Shown: in pieces, positions 11,944 through 23,510 of the stretch
How the letters are laid out: the number at the start of each line of letters is the position of its first letter
Numbering within the stretch: the stretch's first letter is position 1
Source: Cunninghamia lanceolata
Taxonomy: Eukaryota > Streptophyta > Pinopsida > Cupressales > Cupressaceae
Reading direction: 5' to 3'
NCBI GenBank assembly: GCA_027924645.1
Contig: BSBN01000297.1
Location: forward strand, 2,170,001-2,234,000
Length of the DNA: 64,000 nucleotides
Made by a program: the position numbers and the translations under genes
Notes under the pieces: model-generated
What the model was told of the DNA's origin: nothing
The model's database searches: none
What the model saw: only the letters and a program-made list of their open reading frames with translations

Positions 11944-12256
11944 GTCTGCCCTTCCCAAGATTGCTTATCCTCAAGCAATTGCAAGCCTGGATGCTGTAGA
12001 ATCTCATCATTCTCCCAAGTCGCATCCTCTATAGGCAAGTTTTTCCACTTCACCAAATACTCTCTAATAGTTCTTTTCCTCAAAGAATGCTCCCTGGAAT
12101 CAAGAATCTCTTCTGGAATCAAAACTAATTGTCCTTCTTCATCTAAAGGTGGCAACTGTGATGAAGCAACAACATTGTGTCCAATTGCCTTCTTGAGGTG
12201 AGACACGTGGAATACATTGTGTACTCTGCTATCCGAAGGTAGCTCCAACTCATAAG
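11919..12256 (-). pseudogene. Chromovirus integrase C-terminus with chromodomain
   Basis: The frame reads N-V-F-H-V-S-H-L-K-K-A, a typical integrase C-terminal segment. It is followed by a chromodomain with E-E-I-L-D-S-R, then Y-L-V-K-W-K-N-L-P and A-T-W-E-N at about 12010-12080. Chromodomains steer integration to chosen chromatin. The frame ends inside the LTR at 11919. It joins the upstream integrase in the same frame, with stops near 12359 and 12429. The chromodomain places the element among chromoviruses. Confidence 0.9.
11944..11957 (-). other. Polypurine tract of the chromovirus
   Basis: On the minus strand it is TGGGAAGGGCAGAC directly before the 3' LTR. Confidence 0.75.
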
Positions 12257-13340
12257 CTACTGCCCCCACCTTCCTAGTGACCTTGAACAGCCCATAGAAA
12301 CATGGTTTGAGCTTCTCAGCTCCACTTTTCTTGAGAGTGGACTGTCTGTAAGGCTGTAGTCAAAGATAAACCATATCTCCAACTTCAAAAGAGTGCTCAA
12401 CACGCCGCTGATCAGCGTACATCTTTTGCTAATTCTGTGCAATCTGAAGATTGTTCTTCAGTGAGTTCAAGATATCTTGACTCTGCTGCAACAAATCTTT
12501 GGCCTGAGGGGCTTTGCTATCACCAAACACCAAATCAGCAAAGCTAGGAGCCTCATAACCGTAAAGAGCCATGAAAGGTGACATCCTTATTGACATGTGA
12601 AAAGTAGAATTATAACAATACTCGCCCATGTGAAGCCACTTCACCCAAGCTCTTTGCTGCTCCGAAACATAGTTTCTCAGGTAACCTTCCAACCACTTGT
12701 TCACTATCTCTGTCTGTCCATCGGTTTGAGGGTGATAACTAGTGCTTGGAGTAAGCACTGTACCACTCATTCGGAAAACCTCTTGCCAAAAAGTGCTTAG
12801 GAACTTGCTATCCCTATCACTCACAATGGTTTGTGGCAACCCATGTAATCTAAACACCTCATGAAAAAATAGATCTGCAACTTGGGCTGCTGAAAAAGAG
12901 CTGGCAATGGCGAAGAAGTGAGCAAATTTTGTTAATCTGTCCACAACAACATAGATACAGTCTTTTCCTTGAACCTTGGGCAACCCTGTGATGAAGTCCA
13001 TTGATATGCTTTCCCATTTTTGATTGGGAATGGGAAGAGGTTGTAGAAGAACAGCTGGTAAAGTATGCTCATTTTTGTTCATCTGACAAGTGGGACACTC
13101 CTGAATGTATCATTGAACCTCCCCTTTCATCCCTTTCCAAGAAAATCTTTCCCTGATCTGCCTATATGTCTTGAAGAACCCTTGATGACCAGCAAGTGGA
13201 ATGTCATGAAAGGTCAACAAAATTTTCTTTTTGAGCTTAGAATCAGCCACCACAAAGATTCTACCCTTGTAGTGTATCAGCCCTTTGACCACTTTGTACC
13301 TTTTGTCAAGAAAAGTACCCTCAATGATGCTGGTTGCAAA
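12257..13340 (-). pseudogene. Chromovirus integrase
   Basis: An HHCC zinc finger (H-D-I-P-L-A-G-H, later C-P-T-C) spans a stop near 13110. The catalytic core has S-M-D-F-I-T-G, then I-V-S-D-R-D-S-K-F and D-G-Q-T-E-I-V-N-K, so the D-D-E residues are all present. The interruptions are stops, not frameshifts: near 13341 (TAG), 13110 (TGA), 12429 (TAG) and 12359 (TGA). Each is explained by C-to-T change in a Gln or Arg codon. Confidence 0.92.
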
Positions 13341-14726
13341 CTAATTTTTGGCATAATCAGCAAGCAACATGTCCCTCCAATTAGCTGTAAGCTCACACAA
13401 TGAGCTTAAATGAGGTCTCCTAGATAGAGCATCAACCACAATATTGTTTTTCCCTTTGACATATTCGATGTCAAAATCGTAAGCTTGAAGCTTACTCACC
13501 CACTTTTGTTGCCTCTCGTTTAAATCTCTTTGATGCATGAAGTGCTTGAGGCTATTGTGATCAGTCTTGACCACAAACTTGCTTCCCACCAAGTATTGTC
13601 TGAACTTAGCTAATGCATGCATAATGGCAAGCATCTCCTTGTCGTAGATGGAGTAGGTCCTTTCAACACCTCTTAATTTTCTGCTTTCAAACACAATGGG
13701 ATGTTTGTCTTGCATCAAAACAGCCCCAACTCCTTCCTCGGATGCATCACACTGTAGCTCGAATGGCTTGGAGAAGTCTGGGATAGCTAACACTGGACAA
13801 GAGCTCATGATCCCCTTAAATTTATCAAAAGTAGTTTGAGCCTTTTCTGACCAACAAAAGGCACCCTTTTTCGTGAGGTCAGTAAGAGGAGCAACATTCT
13901 GAGAGTAGCCCTTCACAAATCTTCTGTAGAATCCACAAAGACCCAAAAATCCTTTCAGATGAGTCAAATTCTCAGGAGGTGGCCAATCAACAATTGCCTT
14001 GATCTTTTCAGGATCAACCTTCACTCCTTCAGCACTGATTATATGGCCAAGGTAAAGTAACTCCTTCATTCCAAATTCACATTTGGATTCTTTGGCAAAC
14101 AAACTCTCTGATTCCAAGGTGCTAAGCACTTCCTCCAAGTGCTTGAGATGTTCTTCCCATGTCTTGCTATAGATCAGGATGTCATAAAAAAATATCAATA
14201 CAAACTTCCTCAACTGCTTCTGAAAGATTTTGTTCATACATGACTGGAAGGTAGCAGGAGCATTAGTCAACCCAAATGGCATGACTAGAAACTCGAAGTG
14301 GCCATAGTGACATCTAAATGCTGTCTTCTCAACATCGGATCCTCTCATCCGAATCTGGTAATAACCCGATTTCAAATCTATCTTTGAAAAGAACTTGGCT
14401 CCATGTAGCTCATTAATGAGCTCATCTATACTCGGGATGGGATATCGATTTTTGATGGTGCTTTGATTCAAAGCATGATAGTCCACACACATGCAGATGG
14501 TACCATTCTTCTTCTTCACCAAGACAACTGCCGAAGCAAAGGGGCTCTTGCTTGGACGAATGAAGCCCATCTCCAAGAGTTCTCGAATGTTTTTCTCAAT
14601 CTCATCCTTTTGCTTCTTAGGATACCGATAAGGAGTTGTAATAACTGGTTTAGCTCCTTCCTTGAGCTCTATGACATGCTCTGAACCTCGATCAGGAGGT
14701 GGTCCAGGAGGTAAATCAGCAAACAC
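13341..14726 (-). pseudogene. Chromovirus reverse transcriptase and RNase H
   Basis: An open 461-codon stretch. RT motifs: L-P-P-G-P-P-P-D-R at the start, C-V-D-Y-H-A-L-N, then F-S-K-I-D-L-K-S-G-Y-Y-Q-I and V-M-P-F-G-L-T-N-A-P. The catalytic box reads F-F-Y-D-I-L-I-Y-S, where F-x-D-D is expected, so the first Asp is Tyr. RNase H follows: Q-C-D-A-S, D-K-E-M-L-A, K-T-D-H-N-S-L-K, then I-V-V-D-A-L-S-R-R. RNase H looks intact; RT probably is not active. Confidence 0.95.
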
Positions 14727-14741
14727 CTTGCTCTTCTTTGT

Positions 14742-16733
14742 GAGTTAAGATTGAATATCAGGAGGGTAGTCTCTCTTTGTTTCAACCGGACTAGCAGGAA
14801 GAATCATACACTCTGCAGCCCACTCAACTTGATCATGACGAATCAGCCTCGCCATCCTCTTGAATGACACAATCCGAGGACCACCATTGGACATTCCTCT
14901 TATCACTACATTCTTCCCTTCGGATTGAAACTTGAGCTCCATGGTTTGCAGATTTAGAGTGATCTCCCCGAGTGAACGCAGCCATTGAATGCCTAGGACG
15001 GCATCCGTATCTCCAATTTTGACTACATAGAAGTCATCCTTGACCTCATAGTTTCCCACTTGCATGGTCATGTTTGAGATCTTCTTGGTGCAGGTGATGT
15101 GAAAACCATCAGCAACCATAACCTTGAAGCCTTCAAACTCTTCTGTTTGCAGCCCCTTCTTTGCCACCACAACTTCATCAATGAAGTTATGCGTTGCTCC
15201 AGTGTCAATCAAAGCAACTATGTGTTGGCCCTTAATCATCCCTCGAACTTTGAAGGATTCATTCCTTTGAAAGCTCGAAAGTTGAGCCAAAGTGCCTCCA
15301 CTTCCCTTTTCATCTTCGGATTCCTCTAGGACTTTTTCCACTTCACTGTCTTTTGAATCAGACCGCTGGTCTGACAAATCAGAATTACTTTCTTCAGCTG
15401 AATAGTATTCAATTTGATGAAATTTGCCTCCTTTTGGGCAAACATGATCTTGGGACCATTTTTCTCTACACCGGAAACATAACCCTTTTCTTTTGAGTTC
15501 ATTAAGTGTCTCAGGATCCAACCTTGTGACATGAGGTTGATGCTGTTTGAACTCCTTATGCTGAGGTCTTTTTCCTTTATCTCTTTTGTGAAATGATGGC
15601 TTGGGTTGAAACTTTGCTTTAGGAGCAGCCCACTCCATGTTTCTTGCCTTCTTCATTGCTTCTTGTAGAGAGGGTGGATCAAAAGCTTTAATCCAACCCT
15701 TGAGTGGCTCCGTCAATCCTTCATTGAATAGGATCACCAAGCGCCTCTCAGTGACTCCTGTGACCATGACTGAAAGCCTTTGAAACTCAGCTATGTAGGC
15801 ATCAATTGTACCATATTGCTTAAGTTGTGCCAATTCTCTGAAATGCACTTCTGGATCTTTTTTCTCAAATCTCTCTATGAGCTTATTGGTAAACTCATCA
15901 TAGGTAGTGATAGACCGATGACCCAAGGTGACTAGACCATGGTACCACCACTCGTGCACCACCCCATCCAGGTGTAGCGTAGCAAACTTAATCACCTCCT
16001 CCTCCTCCATGGGTCTGAGAGCTAGATAGTTGTCTAACTTCTATATCCAAGCTCTGGCTGAACTATTGTCACTCCCATCAAAATGTGGAAGCATAACCTT
16101 GTTGATAGCTTGATGCAAATCCCCATGAACTATTGTCCTCCTTTGTTCATAATGTCTTCCTTGTCCTCTATCCTTCCTTTTATGATCCATAAAATCATTA
16201 TAAGACATATCTGCCTTAATTTCATCAGGTAGAGAATCATACTCAGCACAGCCGAGTCTCAACTGTTCAACAAAGGATACATTTTCTTCTGGATCAAGAT
16301 GAGGTTTTACTGGTGCCAAGAAAGTGGGTTTGAATGGCCTGGAAGAAATGTATGTGCTATTTGAAGTAGGCTGAGCAGCATGTCCATTATGCTAGTTGGT
16401 GGCACTATGTTCTCCACTATGTCCTGAATTGTTTAGTGGAGGTTGGTTCTGACCCATTCTCCCCATCATGAGAGATATCATATCCATTAAGGTATCCATC
16501 TTCCTCTCGAACCTCTTTGCTGGAATTAATGATCTTTCTCTTCCTTTCCCACTATCATCTCTATTACCTCCCGACGTCCTCTCATTATCCCCCATTTCTC
16601 CTTCAGGAGAAGACTCACAATTGGCTCTTAATACCTCTGAAGCTGTCTGACCTTCTGGGGCCTGATGCCAATGAAACTGACTGGTAGCCTTCTTGTATTC
16701 TCTTGCTAAGGACCTTTGTTCTCTATCACTCAT
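14742..16733 (-). pseudogene. Chromovirus Gag and protease
   Basis: The likely start is the Met at 16733 (M-S-D-R-E-Q), just inside the PBS; the upstream Met at 16799 lies in the LTR. Gag holds a capsid region with F-D-G-S-D and W-W-Y-H-G, a basic stretch, and a zinc knuckle C-F-R-C...H-V-C at about 15470-15510. Protease follows with the intact L-I-D-T-G-A-T-H active site (about 15185-15210) and V-L-G-I-Q-W-L. In-frame stops are at about 16392, 16041 (both TAG) and 14745 (TAA). The knuckle form resembles Reina-type chromoviruses, but I would not fix the clade from it. Confidence 0.9.
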
Positions 16734-16767
16734 AGAAGGTTTGTTTTCATAGGATGGCAGGATGCGT

Positions 16768-16780
16768 GGCTTTGATACCA
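16768..16780 (-). other. Primer-binding site of the chromovirus
   Basis: On the minus strand it is TGGTATCAAAGCC, one base after the 5' LTR end. It resembles the common plant initiator-Met tRNA PBS (TGGTATCAGAGC). Confidence 0.85.
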
Positions 16781-16781
16781 C

Positions 16782-18469
16782 TGAAATATACCAAGCCAAT
16801 TTTTTTCACTTTTCCAATTGCAATAAGCAGAGCAATACACAATCGTTGAAGTTAGCACTTAAACCAAAATGATGCGGAATTCAACTCTAACCAAGAATGT
16901 ACACCAGGATGGCATGATCATATGGTCAGAGGATCTCTATGCAATGCTGAAAAGGAACTCTAACCAAGAATGCGCCTGATGGTGACGAGCCTATGGTCAG
17001 AGGGTCTCTATGCAATGCTGATAAAGGAACTCTAACCAAGAATGCGCCTAATGATGACGAGCATATGGTCAGAGGGTCTTGATGCAATGCTGATACAAAG
17101 AACTCTAACCAAGAATGCGCCAGATGTTGACGAGCATGTGGTCAGAGGATCCCTACCACTATTATGCTGAAATAACTCGACGTCAAGAATGTGCTTTCCA
17201 ACCCGAAGTGGAATTGGAGCTACCATATGACGGAGATGCAAGGTATTATAAAGAAAATATGAGAAGAAGTATGAAGTGCTGACAATACTACTATTCAGCT
17301 TACAATAATTAGAGACTTCCAACCCAACTCAAATGATAGAAGTTAGCAAACTGAAATGATGGATCAACAACTTGAAAAGACCAAACCAGCAACATAAAAC
17401 CCTACAAAAATGCTCACACCTCACTCATTTCTCAACCAAATGACCTCAAATCTTATGCAATGCACTCCTATGACAATGGCGACCAAGCTACACACCAGAG
17501 ACCACTCTTAAACCCAAGTATTTATTTAGCACACTTTCCAATGCACTCCAAAGAGGGCAGCCTGGCAAGAAGGGCGATTTCCTTCTAGAAAAATTAGATT
17601 CTTCATAATAAATTCTGCAAATTAGCACAATGGGGCGCCCAACATAGACAAAGGGAAATATGAAATAGCCAGAACAAATGTATTTTTTATTTTCAGATTT
17701 ATGAATGAAACTACAGATTCAGCCCTGTTATCAGCAACTCCAAAAATGACATAAAATGCAAATAACTGAACTACAAATAGAACTCAAGCTACAATGCAAA
17801 CCTCACTACAAAAAATCACTACTATCAGCAAACCTCTCCCTAGGTGCTATCTCTCAAGCACGAAGTGAGCCCAGGCTAGGAGGCATTCATTCCTCAAAGC
17901 AGTCCCAGAACCATTACGGCAGCATAACATTATCAAGATTTCAGATCCGAAATGAGAGCACTCTTCCTCCTTTTATACTTTTCCAACTGGGAGTCTCTAA
18001 AATCCTCTTGCATATGGGATAAAACATGAGAGGGAAAATAATATAATCCTCTTCAATTCTTTTTCAACCTCAACATTAAGTCGTTGAGCCTAGGCACCAA
18101 GGTCTAATATTAAATAATAAAGTTTAATTTACGGACTTTAAAACGGAGGCCAAGATGATGTCGGAAACCAATGATCTATAGCTTGTTGGAAAGGTCTTGA
18201 CAAGACGAATCCAACCCCACTCTCAAAATCCCATTCTGGTGCCAATCCCAAACTTACTAAAAATAGTAAATTCCTGAATGTCAAGAAAAACACATCCCTG
18301 CGAAGCTCTCTGAAAACCCAGAAAGAAACCGGCAACCAAACCACATTCCACGAACAAAAGTAACCACCAAAACATGAAACCCCAATTTCAACCTCCGAGT
18401 AACCTACGGGTCTCCGGAATAGGCCAACGGTCAACTGTAAAAGATCAAGCTGGAAAACGAAACATTACA
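16782..18469 (-). repeat. Chromovirus LTR, right (5' LTR)
   Basis: 1,688 bp copy of 10258-11943, directly followed on the right by the TSD ATAAT. Confidence 0.95.
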
Positions 18470-18766
18470 ATAATTCAAAGGTGACAAGCAATGGAATGAT
18501 CCAGCCAACATGAGCAATCCCATCAGTCGATATCAACTCAAGTTTTCACATGTCATATGAATTCCTTTTGACTCCCTTCCACCTTAGAAAGTGGTTCTTT
18601 GACATGTATATCCAAATGGATATCCATTTTGTCTTTTTCTGTCAAGACAAAGGCTAATCCGAAAATGTAACAAACTGATGTACCACATTAAATGCCATGT
18701 AATATGGACCATTGGTGTTGAGTGAATCTCCACCATCCATTGAAAAACTCAGTATGGTGCCTTTTC

Positions 18767-18774
18767 TATAAAAG
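18767..18774 (+). promoter_or_regulatory. TATA box of S2
   Basis: TATAAAAG in TTCTATAAAAGGGCC is followed by a pyrimidine-rich stretch (TTTTCTCTCATTG), consistent with an LTR transcription start near 18800. Confidence 0.6.
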
Positions 18775-19616
18775 GGCCATCATTTTCTCTCATTGTAAGT
18801 AAGATTTGATAGTGAATTGCTGAGGCTCTGCCAAAATTCAGTCAATACAAAGCAAGTTTTGCAGGTTGCTGGGAATCTGTGTTTCTGCGTTGTCTCATTT
18901 TGGATTTCATGGTTCATGTCAATCTGAAATTAGTTAATATTCAGTTGCATTTATGATTAATTATTCAGATATTTGATGGATTTCCTGTCCATACCATTAA
19001 TGGCTTGTTGATTGTATGTCATTGTGCATGGTTAGTCTGTGCATATTTTATGAGATAAGTTCGATTGTGTGATTTTATTGAGCTGCGCCAGGAATTGGGT
19101 GTTGAATGAACTCTCCATGATTTGAATATCTTTACATTTCCCTAGAAGATTGCACAATCTTTGTGGCATTGTGGGCTGCCTAGTTAAGCAGAGATCTATT
19201 TATTGTTGGGAATCTATCTATCGGCTTGTTGATCATTTCTGCAATTGTCTATAGGATCTCTCTTATCTCTTCTTTCTCCTTTCCCTTTTTCATTTTCTTT
19301 ACATAAAGTTTGGTAGATTTAGGGTTTGAATAGCATTACATTGATCATCTGCTGAAATTTCAGACTTCACAGTCTGAACCATCTAGGGTTTCTACATATA
19401 CATTGCTGCCATATTTCATAAACCTTGCATTTCATGTAAGTCCCCTATGTTGGTACAATGAATCACATATCCACTAAAGTTATTCCTGCAAGCTAAGACC
19501 TAGCTATATTAACCTTGGGGCAGTCCTATCTAGGATAGGATACCTTTTTCAAGAGAGGTGAGATACCTCATATTTCATCTATGTTGTTGCGTACTAAAAA
19601 CACCATCAACACTATG

Positions 19617-20300
19617 CATGAAAAAAAAAAGCCAAGGCTACACAAATGGGTTCGAGTCTGAGTATAGCCGTTGGGCTTATACTATAGGCATCTCACAACT
19701 GAGTGTAACAAGGCGAGACACCCAAAATAATCAAAGTGCATGGAGCAGATGTATTGTTATGATTTGTTAGCAAAGATAAGACAACATCAAAATATCACAC
19801 GGAGTGATTCTACTAGCCAAGCTTTAGATATATATAAATCAACCCCATTGTCATATATGGACTATGTCCATTTTTTCTTTGCTTGTTGAAGGGACATGCG
19901 ATCTGTATCAGTATATGTTTGTTTTTCGTCATCCACCGACTAGGTAGAATCTCTAGAAGAAGGTAAACAATAAAATGAGAGAGAAGAACAAGTGCCTTAG
20001 GGTAGTCATGTAGGAAGATGCTCCCCAGGTCATCAACCGCAACACTAGGCCCCTAAGGCATGACACACAACAATGAAAAATAGAGGAGAAGCAAGATAGA
20101 AGAATGATGATACAAATAGAATAATGGTCACAACAGAGGCGGTCTCCCGGTATCCTCGACCTTACAAGAGTATTAAGGGTCATCCAAGGAGACCTAAACA
20201 ACACATAACACGTCACGGGGGAACACAACACAAGAAGGGAGATCACATAACGAGCAAATAATGCTACGACATAGGTGACCACCAAGGTTAGAAATACTTA
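19617..20300 (-). other. Element A interior, non-coding segment right of S2
   Basis: The sequence matches B at about 38600-39190, including CACGGAGTGATTCTAC and ACTAGGTAGAATC blocks and a short TA run. It has no reading frame. It is family 3' untranslated sequence when read on the minus strand. Confidence 0.75.
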
Positions 20301-20301
20301 C

Positions 20302-21421
20302 CTATTGCACAACCGAACTAGTGGTTGTCAACAAGCAAATCATCATCTTCCCAATCTTGAATATTAGAGGAAAGAGGTACATAAGGTACAATAGCCCAAC
20401 TTTTGTCATTATCCTTAATCTCTTTTCCTTTGAGCTTTTCTTCATTTCGTTCCATGTTAAGTGGTGGAATGTTTTCTTGTTGGAGTGCATTTCGTTGTGC
20501 AAAAGCTTGTCTTCTCTCCCTCCTTTCTCTTGCTTGTCTATTCCTTTTTGTCTTATTGCTTGTCTTCAAAACTAGTCTCATGTTTTTCCATAGGTTTTCG
20601 TATCTTAGAGGAGGAAGCTTGTTCAAATCTAATTTGTCTTGATGAAGTACTTTGTTTTCCATGAGTACCTCTCGATCCTTGTAAGGATGACAGAAGAGGA
20701 ATCTCAACATAGATTCCCTTACATTTCAATCTAGGAAATTCTTCTAATGTGGGTTGTTCTTCATTTATTGCTTGTTGAATAGAATGTTCAACCACTCTAG
20801 ATAGAAGTTTTTCTTTGTATCGTCTATATGCTAGGAAAAGTTGATCTCTTCGTGGCTTAGGTTCTCTATCAAGTCATGGCCAAAAATAATCAAGAGTAAA
20901 GTTCTTTTCCATAACTATGGGTTGCCATGTATTACGAGGAATAGTACGCACTTGTCCATCTAAGGGGAATTTTATGCATTTATGAATAGTTGAGGGGATA
21001 GCCTTCATAGCTTTTAGCCATGGATGTCCTAATTTATGTGGAAGAGGTCAGATAAAGGGATGACATCAAATAATTGTTCCACAAATTTATCATATACCGT
21101 AACCAATAAGGATATCTTCCCAAAGGTAGGCATGAAAGCTCCAATATGTGTCTTGATCATTAAATCCAAAGGTTCATAAGAATCTTGTATCAAATCATGT
21201 GAGAAAAGGAACTCTTCTGTTACCACATTAGTCATACAATTAGGATCTATAAGTGTTCCATGCACGGGAACCTCCATTACATTTACGGTGATGTAAAGAG
21301 GCCCTTCAATGTCTCAAAATGTTTTATCATGAGGTGTGAATACTATTTCAGGTTCAGGGATCTTTCTTTTCAAATAAGATCTAGGAGGGAACCTAGCATT
21401 ATTGTTTCGATTAGTAGCCAT
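20302..21421 (-). pseudogene. Element A protease-like frame
   Basis: The probable start is ATG at 21421 (M-A-T-N-R-N-N-N). About 55 residues on, a retropepsin-like region reads G-T-L-I-D-P-N-C-M-T-N-V, with D-P-N where D-S/T-G is usual. [15 protein letters not shown] and K-F-P-L-D-G-Q-V follow after a frameshift near 21030. A polar C-terminal part contains G-I-Y-V-E-I-P-L-L-S, shared with B, and ends around 20302. No RT follows. Stops (near 21322 and 20880) and shifts make it a pseudogene. The protease identity rests on these blocks; the active-site change means no protease activity can be claimed. Confidence 0.65.
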
Positions 21422-22355
21422 GTATGTGTGTTTTCAAATGGATGCAAGATCTTATTTTAAAATATTTTGATATATATGCAATGAAATAGATACAAAACTA
21501 TGTATGTTTATGACCTAAAATGCTTGATTTTTTCACTTTTTTTAATGCAAATGCCTAAAAGCTGCAGTGTTGTGATAAAATTTCAAAGGGGAAGTGAATT
21601 AAATTCTTATTATTAGTCCAATAATGCAGCAATATCTTTCACAACACACATATCATGCAAATCTAGATGAAGGATGAGTCAAAATCTAGTGAAAATGCAA
21701 GGATTTTAAACCCTAATTGTGAAATTAAGGCATAAAATTATGCAAAATGATGTATGAATGAAATATAATAAAATTTATGATGTGAAATAGCTCAGATCAG
21801 ATCTAAAAATGATGTTAAAATCCTACAATGCTCAATGCAAGTGCAATTTTAAGGAGAAATGAGTGAATATGCTAGTTTGTGTTGAAATTGACAATGTGTA
21901 AATGCAAAATTTGAGATGTAAATGCAATCACACACAATAATGAGACACTAAAATCAAAAATCAGATTTGAATGAGTGCCAAAGATGAGTAGTAAAATATG
22001 AGACAAGATTTTAACTACAAACCCTAGGTTTTGAAATCACTAGGTTATGAGAAAAAATTGAAATTTCAAGCAAACCCTAGCAATTTTAGTGTGAAAATGC
22101 AATGTAAAGGATTATACGATGATGGATTTCTAAAATTTATATCATATCTAATGTAAAAATCAGAGATTATATGAAATGCAATGAAATTGATGCAAACTAT
22201 GCCCTAATGCAAGCCTAAGATGCAATTATTTTTTTCAAATTTTTCAAATTTTTCAATTTTTTTGTAAATTTTCAAATGCAATATGATGACAATGAAATGA
22301 ATGAATGCAAATCTGAAGTACAACACTCAACAAGGTGCAAAATGTAATAAAAATA
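21422..22355 (-). other. Element A leader (between PBS and protease-like frame)
   Basis: Very AT-rich, rich in ATGCAA/TTGCAT words and poly-T tracts, non-coding. It shares blocks with B at 42120-42848, e.g. ACAAACCCTAG(G/C)TTTTGAAAT. The gag frame present in B is missing here. Confidence 0.7.
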
Positions 22356-22366
22356 TGGGTTCACCA
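22356..22366 (-). other. Primer-binding site of element A
   Basis: The + strand reads TGGGTTCACCA, so the minus strand is TGGTGAACCCA, three bases from the LTR end. The tRNA 3' end would be UGGGUUCACCA. B has the same site and spacing at 42849-42859. I cannot name the tRNA. Confidence 0.7.
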
Positions 22367-22369
22367 AAA

Positions 22370-22821
22370 TGTAATGTATAAAAAAAGGAGGAATATGGAT
22401 TGGTTTGATGTATAGTTTAAATCCTCCTTTCACTACATACATTCAATGACATTAAACCGAGTAGGATCATAATTTCACCAAAATATCATAATCATCTTCT
22501 AGTCTACAAATGAAACCCTAAACAAGCTTATATATGCATTCCCACTTTAAATTTCATAATTCAAACTTAAGATGTTGGCAAGGGACACCTTTAATGGTCA
22601 CTTCACCAACATTAAAATTTGGGACCCCACCAAAATAGGGTGGGACAAGGGCATTTTGGGTCAGGGTTTAAGCTATGCAATGTCCCTCAAGCCCCATTTG
22701 ACATGGGTTTCAAGCCATTTTATCTCGGGAGTTAATTCTAACATGCATGATGGAAAAATAAGGGACCTAAGAGCTAAACTTAGGAGGTAAAAGTCCTAGG
22801 GGGACATTTTACGACATAACA
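22370..22821 (-). repeat. Element A right LTR, internally deleted
   Basis: 452 bp: about 95 bp match the start of the left LTR (from 6044) and about 340 bp match its end (from about 6920). The missing ~790 bp must have been lost after insertion. The minus-strand TATA-like stretch near 22530 is retained. Confidence 0.85.
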
Positions 22822-23502
22822 ATGCATCATGTTCTTGGATCATGCTAGTCGTAGGTGATTATAGTGGATGTGATTACTTTATATCATGTATGCTTATACT
22901 ACATTGGGGTGGATTATGTTACTTCAAATAGTATATGTGGAGCAGGTACGCCTGATGGTTGACTTGAGTGTGCAGGTAATTACATGTGTTAACTAATGTG
23001 AGAAATGTGGAGAAGGTTGACATGGGATGCTAAGACATCTCACCCTTATCCTTGTGTTGTGGAAACCCATAATGTGTGCTTGAAGTCAATTACGTGTGTT
23101 TCCTTAGCATTCTTGCACTTTATTTTAAATTGTTTCAAAAAATGTGTTTTTCGTGTTTTCAGATTTTTTTTATTGATTTTAAATTGAAAATTATTATTTC
23201 TACCTTAGTGAAAACATTTATTGCATTATATTATGCTAGAAGAATAAATTTGAGTGATTTCGAGTTATTTTTGAAATTTAATATTTTTCCGTCAAAAGGT
23301 GGAATTGCTTTAATTTAGAAAATTGAATGCTTGGTATGGCATGTTTGGACTTTTCAGAATGAGGTTGAATCAAATACCAATTACCTGTTTGGAATAACTG
23401 AGTTTAGTTGATTAACTATTTTCCTATTAATTTAAGTGATTTGTTTGAGAGTATCTAGTGAAATTAGAAAAAGAATTAAAAGAAATAAAATTAGGGCTTT
23501 TG

Positions 23503-23510
23503 TATAAAAG
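23503..23510 (+). promoter_or_regulatory. TATA box of S1
   Basis: TATAAAAG is followed 30-60 bp on by a CT-rich tract (CTCTCTCTCAAACCCTCTTC). L3 has a comparable CT tract in the reverse direction near 35910. Confidence 0.65.

Larger units (their letters stand above)
10258..18469 (-). mobile_element. Complete chromovirus (Ty3/gypsy) LTR retrotransposon
   Basis: Length is 8,212 bp. LTRs are 10258-11943 and 16782-18469; the ends read TGTAATGTTTC...GGTATATTTCA on the minus strand. The TSD is a perfect ATAAT (10253-10257, 18470-18474). The PBS, PPT and Gag-PR-RT-RH-IN-chromodomain order are all present. It is the innermost and youngest of the nested insertions here: its LTRs differ only at scattered sites, mostly transitions. 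All coding domains lie in one frame broken only by stops, so it is probably now immobile on its own. Confidence 0.95.
8473..19611 (+). mobile_element. S2: 2.9-kb solo-LTR-like element inside A, split by the chromovirus
   Basis: It starts TGTTGTGCC at 8473 and ends CACCATCAACA at 19611, with a perfect TSD CTATG (8468-8472, 19612-19616). Its own DNA is 8473-10257 plus 18475-19611, about 2.9 kb. A TATA box at 18767 (TATAAAAG) sits in the middle-to-right part, as in an LTR read on +. No coding frame, PBS or PPT was found. A full non-autonomous element with unrecognised ends is the alternative. Confidence 0.75.
6044..22821 (-). mobile_element. Element A: non-autonomous LTR retrotransposon inside S1
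   Basis: The ends are TGTAATGTAG at 6044 and ACGACATAACA at 22821, with a perfect TSD ATGCA (6039-6043, 22822-22826). Orientation is minus: the PBS lies next to the right LTR (22356-22366) and the PPT next to the left LTR (7285-7300). Its own interior is 7285-8472 plus 19617-22369, about 3.9 kb; the gap is S2 with the chromovirus. The only coding remnant is a protease-like frame; no RT or integrase was seen. Element B (36110-44482) belongs to the same family. Confidence 0.85.
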
